36,114 bases of DNA, from contig CANRLY010000002.1 in NCBI GenBank assembly GCA_947631585.1, positions 1 to 36,114 of the forward strand, read 5' to 3'. The stretch is from an uncultured Clostridia bacterium. GTDB taxonomy: Bacteria; Bacillota; Clostridia; Oscillospirales; Ruminococcaceae. The notes beneath the pieces were generated by a model, which searched no databases, was not told the origin of the DNA, and saw only the letters and a program-made list of their open reading frames with translations. The position numbers were made by a program, and so were the translations under genes. This document shows positions 26,823-35,628 of the stretch, piece after piece; the first letter of the stretch is position 1, and each line of letters starts with the position of its first letter.

Positions 26823-28001
26823 GTGGGAATAGTTGGATTAATAAGAAAGACCGCAGCTGCTGCGGCGGTCTCGGCTGCTCTGCTGCTTTGCGGCTGCTCT
26901 CCCGACACGGATATAAGCAAGCGCCTTATCGTCCACGCAGTTGGTATAGATAAAGCCGAGGACGGGCAGTACCAGGTGTCGCTGCAAATATTCTCCCCGT
27001 CCGGCTCAGGCTCAGACACACCGCTAGACCCCAGCCAGGCGAATATGAAGGTCATCAGCGGAAAGGGCAAAAATGTCCAGGAGGGTGTGCGTGAGTGCGA
27101 AAACATCATGGGAAGCAGCGCATTTATCGGGCATAACCGCCTGATAATCTTCGGCAGTTCCGTTTATGATGAAGATATGGACAAGCTGCTGGGCTGGTTC
27201 AAAAAGGAAAACGCCAATTACCTGGGGGTAACAGTCGCCTATGCTGAAAATTCCGCCAAAGAGGTGCTGAGCGTTCCGCTGACCGACGGCTCGTCCACCA
27301 TAGAAAATGTCAACGATATAATTCGTTTTGCCAAAGATAAAGGCATTGCCGAAAAAGGCGACCTGCTCACGCTTATGAATAAGCTGAACGAAAGCGGCGG
27401 AAACGGCGTTGCGCCGGTGCTGTCGGTGGTGGAACAGGACGCCGTCCCCAAAGAGGGAGAGGAAAGTTCCTCCGGCGGAGAAGAAAGCGGAGGAAGCGGC
27501 GAAAAGCCCAAGGAGAAGTACCTGGAAGTCGTCGGTACAGCAGTGCTGAAAGACCGGAAATTCTGCGGTATGCTGAATAAGGAGGAAAGCGCAGGACTGC
27601 TCTGGCTCACAAAGGAAATGCAGACCTGCTCAGTCACCCTCAACGAAGCCGACGAACCTTTTAACGCCGAACTTACCGACCGCAATACCGAACTGCGGCT
27701 TTTCTGCGATGAGAGCGGTCTGCGGCTGGAAGCCGATATAACCGCCGAGATAAGGATCCCCGGCGAAACGGTCAGATGCAGTCCCGACCGCATTTGTGAG
27801 CTTGCCGAGGAAAAGATCGCCGCCCAGTGCCGTGCGGCTTCAAAGAAAGCTATAGGCGAAATGGGCGCAGACGCCTTCGATCTGGAAAAGCTCACAAAAT
27901 TCTACTTTCCACAGCTTTACAGAAAACACAAGGACGACTTTTCCTCCCTGGTCGCCACTGCTGATATAATAGTAAAGGCGGAATGTTTCCTGAACGACTG
28001 A
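26823..28001 (+). CDS. GerC-family germinant receptor C subunit (lipoprotein)
   Basis: A 392-residue lipoprotein starting at GTG 26823, 9 bp after AAAGGAG. The signal peptide ends in the lipobox LCGC with lipidated C25. The mature part opens with the family phrase DISKRLIVHAVGIDKAEDGQYQVSLQI after a short linker. The C-terminal domain ends FYFPQLYRKHKDDF, followed by a conserved-looking final strand. A Gly/Ser/Glu-rich linker (about 215-235) joins the first two domains. GerC proteins are anchored to the inner spore membrane and are needed for receptor assembly. Last gene of the operon. Confidence 0.92.
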   Translation: MGIVGLIRKTAAAAAVSAALLLCGCSPDTDISKRLIVHAVGIDKAEDGQYQVSLQIFSPSGSGSDTPLDPSQANMKVISGKGKNVQEGVRECENIMGSSAFIGHNRLIIFGSSVYDEDMDKLLGWFKKENANYLGVTVAYAENSAKEVLSVPLTDGSSTIENVNDIIRFAKDKGIAEKGDLLTLMNKLNESGGNGVAPVLSVVEQDAVPKEGEESSSGGEESGGSGEKPKEKYLEVVGTAVLKDRKFCGMLNKEESAGLLWLTKEMQTCSVTLNEADEPFNAELTDRNTELRLFCDESGLRLEADITAEIRIPGETVRCSPDRICELAEEKIAAQCRAASKKAIGEMGADAFDLEKLTKFYFPQLYRKHKDDFSSLVATADIIVKAECFLND

Positions 28002-28034
28002 CTTCCTGCCGCTCAAGCTCTTCCGCCAAAGCCA

Positions 28035-28088
28035 AAAAAACGATCCCCCTGCCCCTGACCTTTAACAAGGTCAGTACACGGGGGATCG
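28035..28088 (-). terminator. Terminator of coaBC
   Basis: CGATCCCC (28041-28048) pairs with GGGGATCG (28081-28088), and an inner stem CTGACCTT/AAGGTCAG (28055-28062, 28067-28074) extends it. On the minus strand the hairpin is followed by TTTTTTT (28040 downwards). There is no comparable tail on the plus strand, so it serves coaBC. Confidence 0.85.
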
Positions 28089-28092
28089 TCCG

Positions 28093-29289
28093 CTATTTAC
28101 CTGAAAGCCGCAGCAGCCTGTCAAGTATCACATGAGCAGCCTGCTCCTTGCTCATAAGCCCTAACTCCTCGCAGCCGCCTGCCGTTATCAGGGTTATTAC
28201 GTTGGTGTCCACCCCAAAGCCTGCGCCCTCCTGCGCTACCGAATTGGCACATATCATGTCGCAGCCCTTGGACTCCAGCTTTTTTCGGGAGTTTTCAATA
28301 AGATCGTCAGTCTCCATGGAAAATCCGCACAGCACCTGACCTTTCCGCTTATGCTGACCCAGATACGCCAGAATGTCTTTCGTCCGCCTGAAAGCCACGG
28401 TCATCTCATCGCCGGATTTCTTTATCTTCCCGGAAGATACCTCCACCGGCGTGTAGTCGGACACCGCCGCCGCCTTTATTATCATGTCCGCTTCGCCGCT
28501 GAGACCTGTTACCGCCTGGAACATCTCCTCCGCAGAAGTCACCTTTATAACGTTTGTGAACAAAGGCGGCAAAACTTCAGTGTGCGCCGCAACTATGGTC
28601 ACTTCCGCACCCCTGAGCATTGCGGCTCTTGCAATGGCAAACCCCATCTTTCCGCTGGAATGATTGGTTATGAACCTGACCGGATCCAGACTTTCCCTGG
28701 TCGCTCCGGCAGTGACTAAAACTTTCTTTCCGGCAAGGTCTTTTTCATAAGCCACAGCTTTCAGAATGTACTCTACAAGCGTTTCCTCGTCCGGAAGCTT
28801 TCCGTCTCCGATGTCGCCGTTTGCAAGCATACCCCTTACCGGCTCGACTATCTCCCAGCCGTAACCTCTCAGCTTTTCAATGTTGTCCTGTACCACCGGG
28901 TTGTGAAACATATTGTGATTCATCGCAGGAGCGATTATCTTCCTGCACGGACAAGCCATCACCGTGGTGGTCAGCATATCGTCAGCTATCCCGCACGCCA
29001 GCTTGCCTATGACGTTCGCCGACGCCGGAGCTACCATCACCACGTCAGCCCTCTTTGCCAGCGCAACGTGCTCCACACTGTACTGAAAATTCCTGTCAAA
29101 CGTGTCGATAAGACACTTGTTGCAGGTGAGCGTCTCTATGGTAATTGGGTCTATAAAACGAGTTGCGTTTTCCGTCATCAGCGTCTGAACATCACAGCCC
29201 AGCTTTTTTAACATTCTGGCAACGTTCGCCATCTTGTATGCGGCAATGCTTCCCGTTATCCCCAGAACTACAGTCTTTCCTTTAAGCAA
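28093..29289 (-). CDS. coaBC: Bifunctional phosphopantothenoylcysteine decarboxylase / phosphopantothenate-cysteine ligase
   Basis: A 398-residue coenzyme A biosynthesis enzyme that joins cysteine to 4'-phosphopantothenate and decarboxylates the product to 4'-phosphopantetheine. The N-terminal flavoprotein CoaC domain (about 1-180) shows GITGSIAAYK, the EHVAL histidine, APASANVIGKLA and the substrate motif PAMNHNM. The CoaB domain (about 185-398) shows VTAGATRESLDPVRFI followed by SSGKMG, and KLESKGCDMICANS. It starts at TTG 29289 behind GAGGAGGGATAA. Monocistronic, with its own terminator. A housekeeping gene with nothing unusual. Confidence 0.97.
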   Translation of the reverse strand: MLKGKTVVLGITGSIAAYKMANVARMLKKLGCDVQTLMTENATRFIDPITIETLTCNKCLIDTFDRNFQYSVEHVALAKRADVVMVAPASANVIGKLACGIADDMLTTTVMACPCRKIIAPAMNHNMFHNPVVQDNIEKLRGYGWEIVEPVRGMLANGDIGDGKLPDEETLVEYILKAVAYEKDLAGKKVLVTAGATRESLDPVRFITNHSSGKMGFAIARAAMLRGAEVTIVAAHTEVLPPLFTNVIKVTSAEEMFQAVTGLSGEADMIIKAAAVSDYTPVEVSSGKIKKSGDEMTVAFRRTKDILAYLGQHKRKGQVLCGFSMETDDLIENSRKKLESKGCDMICANSVAQEGAGFGVDTNVITLITAGGCEELGLMSKEQAAHVILDRLLRLSGK

Positions 29290-29430
29290 AATTATCCCTC
29301 CTCAGAATGACACATCAGCGTCCGCCTTGCGCCGTACCCATATTGTAACACACTTTTTCCCCCCTGACAAGAGCCTGTGTAAAAAATCCGCCATTGTATT
29401 TGTGCAAAATCACGAAAAATCGTTTTTTCC

Positions 29431-29459
29431 TTGATTATTTTTAATATTTGTTGTATAAT
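29431..29459 (+). promoter_or_regulatory. Promoter of the EAL protein gene
   Basis: TTGATT (29431-29436) and TATAAT (29454-29459) are spaced 17 bp apart. The leader is about 70 nt and ends in AAAAAAAGGAGG before the TTG start. Confidence 0.7.
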
Positions 29460-29534
29460 TTAATAAAATGGCTTCGTTGTCGCTTGTTCGTAAAATGAGG
29501 CTTTATCCTGACAGAAAAAAAGGAGGCGGTCAGC

Positions 29535-31628
29535 TTGGAATATGGTGCTTTTAACGTGAGACAGGTCAGACTTGGAAAAATGACCGCCGATATAAATGAT
29601 AACCTGAAGATCGTCAAGTATGATAAGGGTTTTCTGGAACTTGCCGGAAAATATCCTGCCGATATCGAAAACGGTATGTACTTCGCCGAACTGTTCCAGG
29701 GCAAAAAAGACGAGGCTTCCCAGATAATCGAACTTGCAAGGGATAATATCCGCATATTCGGCGAAAGCCACCTTACTCACTATATCTACCGCAGCGACGG
29801 CAGCAAGCTGTATGTTATCTGTCGGGCGTACCTTGACGAAAAGCCCGGACTTATAAACATGACTATGTGCGACGTCTCGGAAAGCAGGACCCCCGACCTG
29901 AGACTGGTCACCCAGGACGCCGACTTTTCAGAAGAAAAGAACGTTGTCTATCTGGATTATGACGTTGAATCGGATAAAATGTATCTTCCTGCCGGCATTG
30001 CCAAAAAGGTGATGGCAAAGTATCCTTTCTCTAAGTATTGGGAACATAACTGCCCTGCCATGACCGTCCACCCGGACGACTATGAGAATTATCGGGACCA
30101 GTGGGAAAGATGCCTGAAACGTCAGGATACCTGCCTGGTGGAATTCAGGAGCAAGGCGTTTTCCGATGATGATTCTTATAAATGGTACAGACTGCCGCGG
30201 GCAAGCGTCGCCGACGAGACCGGACGGGTCACCACCGTGTTCGGAAGGCTTTATTCCATTCAGGCGGAAAAAGTCCTCAGCGCAAAACTGGAATATGACC
30301 AAAAAGTCATAGAGGCTCTTTCCACTACCGACCCGCTGACAGGTCTGCTGAACAGAAATACTTTTAAGGCGAGAGTAGCCGAAAGATTAAAAAGCTTCGA
30401 CCACTCCCACTGCTATGCGCTGGTGTACTCCGATATCAATGATTTTTCCTATATAAACGATAACTTCGGCTTTGACGAGGGCAACAGCGTGCTTTGCGAC
30501 CTGGCAAAGCTCATCGCCGGCAACAGCCCCGACGTGCTGTCCTGTAGGATATATTCCGACTACTTTATGTCTTTCGTGGTCTCTTATAACCAGGACGAGA
30601 TAATAAAGTGCGTTTCTATGATAAATAATATCTTCTGCAAGAATATGAAAGAAAAATACCCTGCCAGCGATATACATATCTCAACAGGCGTGTTCTTCTT
30701 CCACGAGGATTGCCTGGACGTTACTATCGCTATGGATAACGCAAACCTTGCCAGGCGTTCGGTAAAGGGCAGCAAGGACGTTCCCTGCGGTATCTATTCG
30801 GAAAGCATGAGAAGAAAACGCCGCCACGAACAGAAAATAGCCAGCGAGCTTCATTCCGCTATCGAGGACGGCTCTATAGAAATGTTCCTTCAGCCCAAGT
30901 TTTCCATCTCCACAAGGGAGATAATCGGTGCGGAAGCTCTTGCCAGATGGCGCAATCCCGACGGCAGCTATAAGCTCCCCTTTGAATTTGTGGAAGTGCT
31001 GGAAAAGGTCGGATATATCGTTGAGCTGGACTTTTACGTCTACGAACTGCTTCTTAAACAAATGAAACAATGGAAAGAAAAAGGCATAAAGCTGATCCCT
31101 ATCTCGGTGAACTTTTCCCGTCTGCATAACCTGAGAAAAGACTTTGTGGAAAGACTTATCTCCCTTGCAGACCAATACCAGATAGATAAGAGCCTGATAG
31201 AGATAGAAGTCACCGAAAGCGCATTTGCTTCCGATGTCAGGTCGATGATGAGAAACCTGTCCAAACTGAGGAACGCCGGCTTCAAAATAGATATTGACGA
31301 CTTCGGTATCGGCTACTCCTCACTGTCAATGCTGCTTACCGCTCCTATCGATACGGTAAAGGTGGATAAGGTCTTTATAGATAACCTTGACCGTTCCGAG
31401 ATGAGCAGGGAGTATGTAAAGCAGATCTGTATCCTTATCGCCACAACCAAAAAGAACGTGGTCTTTGAGGGTGTAGAAACCGAAGATCAGGCAAAATTCC
31501 TCAGCGAGTGGGGCTTTAACATCGCCCAGGGCTGGCTGTTTGACAAAGCCATCTCCCCCAAGGAGTTTGAGGAGAAATACCTGACAGTCTCCGAACCGCA
31601 AAAGCAGGTCGCAGAACATGAGGCTTGA
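29535..31628 (+). CDS. PAS / degenerate GGDEF / EAL protein, probable c-di-GMP phosphodiesterase
   Basis: A 697-residue cytoplasmic protein, TTG start behind AAAGGAGG. Two PAS-like sensor regions (about 5-125 and 135-250) precede a GGDEF fold that opens with TTDPLTGLLNRNTF. The signature position reads RIYSDYF (about 338-344) instead of RxGGDEF, so cyclase activity is very unlikely. The EAL domain has the expected catalytic set: EALAR (E467), SVNFS, EVTES, DDFGIGYSS (D588, D589), VKVDK, FEGVET and AQGW. It should therefore hydrolyse cyclic di-GMP, with the degenerate GGDEF perhaps binding GTP to regulate it. There are no membrane spans, so it responds to an internal signal. Monocistronic, ending at a hairpin terminator. 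Confidence 0.94.
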   Translation: MEYGAFNVRQVRLGKMTADINDNLKIVKYDKGFLELAGKYPADIENGMYFAELFQGKKDEASQIIELARDNIRIFGESHLTHYIYRSDGSKLYVICRAYLDEKPGLINMTMCDVSESRTPDLRLVTQDADFSEEKNVVYLDYDVESDKMYLPAGIAKKVMAKYPFSKYWEHNCPAMTVHPDDYENYRDQWERCLKRQDTCLVEFRSKAFSDDDSYKWYRLPRASVADETGRVTTVFGRLYSIQAEKVLSAKLEYDQKVIEALSTTDPLTGLLNRNTFKARVAERLKSFDHSHCYALVYSDINDFSYINDNFGFDEGNSVLCDLAKLIAGNSPDVLSCRIYSDYFMSFVVSYNQDEIIKCVSMINNIFCKNMKEKYPASDIHISTGVFFFHEDCLDVTIAMDNANLARRSVKGSKDVPCGIYSESMRRKRRHEQKIASELHSAIEDGSIEMFLQPKFSISTREIIGAEALARWRNPDGSYKLPFEFVEVLEKVGYIVELDFYVYELLLKQMKQWKEKGIKLIPISVNFSRLHNLRKDFVERLISLADQYQIDKSLIEIEVTESAFASDVRSMMRNLSKLRNAGFKIDIDDFGIGYSSLSMLLTAPIDTVKVDKVFIDNLDRSEMSREYVKQICILIATTKKNVVFEGVETEDQAKFLSEWGFNIAQGWLFDKAISPKEFEEKYLTVSEPQKQVAEHEA

Positions 31629-31660
31629 TAGACCCTACAGAAATTTAATTACCAAAATAA

Positions 31661-31696
31661 AAAACTTCCCGCTTATCACGGGAAGTTTTATTTTTG
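31661..31696. terminator. Two-way terminator between the EAL gene and the convergent membrane-protein gene
   Basis: AAAACTTCCCG (31661-31671) pairs over 11 bp with CGGGAAGTTTT (31679-31689) around a 7-base loop. T-rich sequence follows on both strands. Confidence 0.88.
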
Positions 31697-31703
31697 CCTT
31701 AGA

Positions 31704-34244
31704 TCAGAGCTTTCTGAGCTGCTGAACTATCACTGTTACCAAAAGCCAAACCAGCTCGTAACAAAGCACCACCGATGCGGTCAGCTGACTGAACGACCCC
31801 AGCACCGCCATTATCAGAGCTATCACAGCCCCCAGTATTGAGGACGCCATCTGTATCGTCACCCCGACCAGAGACAGCATTTGTATCTTCTTGGCACCGG
31901 TAATAAGCATTGCCAGACTCTGGAAATGCCCTGAACACAGCATGGACGCCGACATTGTGGGCACATAGGAGGTCTGCCGGTCGTACTCCTTGTAGTCGCT
32001 GTATTTCAGCAGCGACATGGAATCAGGCGATATCCCGAACAGCTTTGACAGCAGATTCAGAGAAACAAATGCGTCCACCGACCGGATTATGATCTTGATG
32101 TTCTGCTTCTCCAGCTCCCTCAGCCACTTTGTAACGTTCACCGAAGCTTTTACCCTGATTATGAACAGCGCCGATACCACTCCCGACACCGACAGATAGA
32201 CCGCCACGTTCCCTTTGGAATACTCCCTTTCCTTTGCGATGGTAGGCAGCCCCTCTATGGAATGTCTCTCCATCAGCTCTCTCGTTCCCAGAAGCACCCT
32301 CTTGTTCTCTATCCAGCCGGAAAGCCCCTGGTCGTCCTCATAAATGTAGCTTTCTACAGGATAAAGCATATCCGTTCTGCCTTTCAGTATCTTGTAGAAG
32401 GTAGAACCCAGCACGCTTCCTGCCTGACAAGCAAGGCTTCCGGCATAAAGTATGCACTCCTCCAGCATGGTCGCAGACATAGCTTTCAGGTTCACAAGCT
32501 CCACCATTCCCTCCGGGAAAAGCTGCTCAACTCCCACCAGAACGGAGTTTGTATCGCAGAATTCCTCCACCGAGGAATACCCCAGCATTACCGCCGAGGA
32601 CTGAAGATACTTCTTGCTTGCCCTTGCCAGCGGAAGATTCGCCACCAGCATGATAGCTATAGAGGAGCAGATAGCCAGCGTTCCAGCCAGTATGGAAAGT
32701 CCGGCAACTGCGTGTCCCAGCGTTCCCGAAGCGTTCTTATCCAGCATCATTCCCAGAAAAGCTATAAGTACAGCCGCCAGCGTCATGAACGGCGCAAATT
32801 TCTTGCTGTAGGAATCCGACACATCAGGCGAATAGGAATTGCCGATAAAGTCCTTTACGAACTCGGTTTTCTTCATTGCAGCCAGACAAGGGTACTCGTT
32901 CACCGAACGCTTTGTGAATTTCAGCGCAGTTTCCTCGTCATCTACCATAGTTATTGCGTACTTGTCATATTCTCCCGAAACGTACTTGAAGTTCCGTTCC
33001 GTCCGGCTTATTATCATCAGCTTGCCCAGGGCGTTGAAAAGCAGTCCCAGCATTGCCGCCGCCGTGTAAATGTGGAAATTCCCCGTTCTTGCCAGTTCGT
33101 CGTCCACAAGTATAACTATCCCCGACAGCACCGCCGCCACTATGGACACCGCCGCTATACTGTCGCAGTCTGCTTTCATAGTAACAAGGTTTTTCAGTCC
33201 TGAGAACACCACGTTATAAGAAACAAAGCAGGCGACCAAAGCCAGAGCAGTCAGTGTGAAAGCGAACCCTCCCGGGCTGGTGGTCCTGTCGAATATTTTC
33301 AGTATGGGCAGGGAAAAATCATTCGCCACAGAGATATAAGCCGCCGCCGCCGAAGTGATGAGCAGTATCACTGCTCTGAGGAAGATATTGCTCTTTATCT
33401 GGTAGATCTCGCTTTCCACCACGGACGTCTCATCAAAGCTGTTGTATTCGCCCTCAGTGTAATCATCGTCCTGCTGGGCTTCCTCTCTCTCCTTCTCTTC
33501 CAGAACGAACTTTTCTATCCGCTTCTGGCGTTTCTTTTTAAGAGCTTCTCTGTCCTCGGCTTCGTCCGCCTCTTCCGGGATATCCACCTGAGCGGTCTCC
33601 GGGATTATCTTTCCGGTAAGACCCATCTCTATGTCCTGCGGCTTGGGACGGCTCATAGGCTCAACGCCCGCAGCGCCCTCTTTTCCCTTGTCGGACTTCT
33701 TCTTTTTCAGATCGACTATCTTCTGGATCATGGCGGTATTGCCGGACTTTCCAGCCGTTTCTTTCTTCTCCGCCTCCGCAGCCTTTTTCCGGCTGTCCTG
33801 AACGCTCTGAACGTTCTGACCATTCTGAACGCCCTGTTCTTTCCTTGACTTCTCAGAAGTTTCCGGCTGGTATACTTCGGTCTTTTCTTCCGCTTTTTCC
33901 GGCTTTGGCGCAGGAGCTTCCTCCAGCCCCTCCACCGCCTTTTCGACCAGTGCAGTGACCGACATATCGCTTACCGGCGACTCTTTCACCGGCGCAGGAG
34001 CAGGCTCGATAGGCTGGGGCTTGATACCCAGCTTTATTTTAAGACCCAAAGTCTCCTCCATATCCTTTTTTGGAACGTCAGCCTCCCTGCCGGACGCCGC
34101 CGACCCGGACTGCGCAGACTTTTCAGTTTCAGAGCCTGCGTCCCGACTGCCGTCAGGTACGATAGCAGCTTTCCCGTCAGGAGCAGTATCCGTCTTGGCG
34201 GAATATTCTTTAAGAATATCCTCAAGTGAAAAATCGTCTGCCAT
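31704..34244 (-). CDS. Membrane protein with degenerate P-type-ATPase-like architecture
   Basis: An 846-residue protein. Residues 1-285 are a hydrophilic, Lys/Glu/Ala/Pro-rich tail that is probably disordered and cytoplasmic. Membrane spans then begin (IFLRAVILLITSAAAAYIS), six before a large soluble part and two or three after it. The layout follows a heavy-metal P-type ATPase. A span with LAICSSIAIMLVANLPLA stands where CPC usually lies. DTNSV (D564) replaces DKTGT, and an N-domain-like GLSGWIENKRVLLGT comes next. The FIIRVKASVNVTKWLRELEKQNIKI block stands where the P-domain would begin, and no GDGxND is present. The TGES actuator motif is also missing. ATP-driven transport is therefore unlikely. 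The likely role is structural or regulatory, but the function is unknown. It lies 99 bp downstream of rlmB on the same strand. The ancestry call is by eye. Confidence 0.75.
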   Translation of the reverse strand: MADDFSLEDILKEYSAKTDTAPDGKAAIVPDGSRDAGSETEKSAQSGSAASGREADVPKKDMEETLGLKIKLGIKPQPIEPAPAPVKESPVSDMSVTALVEKAVEGLEEAPAPKPEKAEEKTEVYQPETSEKSRKEQGVQNGQNVQSVQDSRKKAAEAEKKETAGKSGNTAMIQKIVDLKKKKSDKGKEGAAGVEPMSRPKPQDIEMGLTGKIIPETAQVDIPEEADEAEDREALKKKRQKRIEKFVLEEKEREEAQQDDDYTEGEYNSFDETSVVESEIYQIKSNIFLRAVILLITSAAAAYISVANDFSLPILKIFDRTTSPGGFAFTLTALALVACFVSYNVVFSGLKNLVTMKADCDSIAAVSIVAAVLSGIVILVDDELARTGNFHIYTAAAMLGLLFNALGKLMIISRTERNFKYVSGEYDKYAITMVDDEETALKFTKRSVNEYPCLAAMKKTEFVKDFIGNSYSPDVSDSYSKKFAPFMTLAAVLIAFLGMMLDKNASGTLGHAVAGLSILAGTLAICSSIAIMLVANLPLARASKKYLQSSAVMLGYSSVEEFCDTNSVLVGVEQLFPEGMVELVNLKAMSATMLEECILYAGSLACQAGSVLGSTFYKILKGRTDMLYPVESYIYEDDQGLSGWIENKRVLLGTRELMERHSIEGLPTIAKEREYSKGNVAVYLSVSGVVSALFIIRVKASVNVTKWLRELEKQNIKIIIRSVDAFVSLNLLSKLFGISPDSMSLLKYSDYKEYDRQTSYVPTMSASMLCSGHFQSLAMLITGAKKIQMLSLVGVTIQMASSILGAVIALIMAVLGSFSQLTASVVLCYELVWLLVTVIVQQLRKL

Positions 34245-34343
34245 TATTCGATCATTCCCTTCCGAAATTTTTCCTCACATTCCGCAGCGTAAGCCGCAGC
34301 CAGCTTCGGAAATTCTATAACATCTGTATCTTTTGCAGCTTTG

Positions 34344-35198
34344 TCATATCCTGCCTTTGCGCTGCCTGACCGCTTCGTACATAAATATCCCTGCCGCCAC
34401 CGAAGCGTTCAGCGAATTTATCTTCCCAGCCATGGGGAGCTTCAGCAGAAAATCGCACTTTTCCCTTACCAGACGGCTCATTCCGCCGCCCTCGCTTCCT
34501 ATCACCAAAGCCATCGCTCCGTCCAGCTTCACCAAATCATAGTCCTCACCGGCAATGTCCGTCCCGTAGACCCACACGCCGTTTTCCTTGAAAAAGTCTA
34601 TGACCCCTGCGATGTTCGGCACTCTTGCCACAGGAACCACTCCGGCAGCCCCGGCGGAAGTCTTGAACACCGTTGAATTAAGCGATGCGCTGCGCCTTTT
34701 CGGAATAACTACCCCGTGCGCACCGGCACATTCGGCTGTTCTGATTATCGCCCCCAGGTTGTGAGGGTCCTCTATCTCGTCGCAAATTATAATAAAAGGC
34801 TGTTCTCCCTTTTTTCTGGCAATTTCCAGTATCTCTTCCGGGGAACTGTACTCTGCGCACGCCGCTGCCGCAGCCACCCCCTGGTGAGCTCCTCCGGCGC
34901 ACATGGCGTCCAACTTAGCCGGAGCGGTGCTTTTTACAACTATTCCCCGTTCCCTTGCCATTGCGGCTATCTGAACTGCCGTTCCACCGGCGTTTGGGTC
35001 TATAAAGATCTTGTCTATCGCCATTCCCGACTTCAACGCTTCCAGCACAGGATTCCTGCCGATTATCAGCGTCCTGTCGCTTTCCTGAGCTTGTCCGCCG
35101 AAGCTTCCACCCTTGCCGCCAGAACTTCCACCCTTGCCACCAGAACTTCCACCCCTGACGGGTCGCTGCCGCCTTTTGAAACTGTCATTTCCTGCCAT
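34344..35198 (-). CDS. rlmB: 23S rRNA (guanosine-2'-O)-methyltransferase, TrmH/SpoU family
   Basis: A 284-residue enzyme expected to methylate the 2'-hydroxyl of G2251 in 23S rRNA with S-adenosylmethionine. After a basic, glycine-rich tail the substrate-binding domain starts with LIIGRNPVLEALKSG (about 44-58). The SPOUT methyltransferase domain has CDEIEDPHNLGAIIRTAE (motif 1 with Asn and Arg), LVIGSEGGGMSRLV (motif 2) and LPMAGKINSLNASVAAGI (motif 3, the deep-knot SAM site). The tail contains three tandem copies of a 7-residue SSGGKGG/GSFGGQA-type unit, reflecting a 21-bp DNA repeat. Promoter at 35262-35290. The rlmB versus other TrmH-type choice is the best fit, not proven. Confidence 0.93.
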   Translation of the reverse strand: MAGNDSFKRRQRPVRGGSSGGKGGSSGGKGGSFGGQAQESDRTLIIGRNPVLEALKSGMAIDKIFIDPNAGGTAVQIAAMARERGIVVKSTAPAKLDAMCAGGAHQGVAAAAACAEYSSPEEILEIARKKGEQPFIIICDEIEDPHNLGAIIRTAECAGAHGVVIPKRRSASLNSTVFKTSAGAAGVVPVARVPNIAGVIDFFKENGVWVYGTDIAGEDYDLVKLDGAMALVIGSEGGGMSRLVREKCDFLLKLPMAGKINSLNASVAAGIFMYEAVRQRKGRI

Positions 35199-35261
35199 AG
35201 ATAACTGCCGCCTTTCCTAGCGGGCAAACATAATATCCCCTATAAAATAATGCTCCATATT

Positions 35262-35290
35262 ATTTTACCACAAAGCCGCAAAAATGCCAA
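35262..35290 (-). promoter_or_regulatory. Promoter of rlmB
   Basis: On the minus strand TTGGCA (35290-35285) and TAAAAT (35267-35262) are 17 bp apart, with an extended TGG. The leader is about 55 nt. Confidence 0.6.
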
Positions 35291-35331
35291 TAGTTTTGAC
35301 ACATATTTCATCATATTCTACAAAAATAGCA

Positions 35332-35628
35332 CTACAAAATAAGTAATAATGACAATAAACCCACCAGTCCTGAGAGAATGATCGCCGCCGCAACAGCAAA
35401 ATGCAGCTTCTGCCCGGCCCACAGCCCACGGTTTTTCCTGCCCGCTGCGCCAAACCGTGCAGCCCCCTCCTCCCCCATCAGAGAGGCGTAGTATTCGTAG
35501 ATCTCTGCGCCCAGCTGCTTCACCGGAACGCAGCCGTTCTCACACTTGATAAATAACAATATCTTTTCAAAATGTTCACTTTCAGGACATTTTATTTCAA
35601 TGATTTGTTTATTTACACCTTTGAGCAT
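35332..35628 (-). CDS. Small conserved membrane-anchored protein (98 aa)
   Basis: I start it at ATG 35628, 7 bp after GGAGG. The frame is open 17 codons further up but without a signal. The N-terminal part (MLKGVNKQIIEIKCPESEHFEKILLFIKCE) resembles a short conserved protein seen in many Clostridia, sometimes mislabelled as a translation factor. A hydrophilic, helical middle (EIYEYYASLMGEEGAARFG) follows. One C-terminal membrane span, LHFAVAAAIILSGLVGLLSLLLIL, makes it a tail-anchored type. Function unknown. It is separated from rlmB by that gene's promoter, so it is probably its own transcript. Confidence 0.8.
   Translation of the reverse strand: MLKGVNKQIIEIKCPESEHFEKILLFIKCENGCVPVKQLGAEIYEYYASLMGEEGAARFGAAGRKNRGLWAGQKLHFAVAAAIILSGLVGLLSLLLIL

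Noticed and set aside
32262-33203. 313-codon plus-strand frame opposite the pseudo-ATPase gene
   Set aside because: Arg/His/Ser/Gln-rich product typical of an antisense frame; no start signal; the minus-strand gene explains the region.
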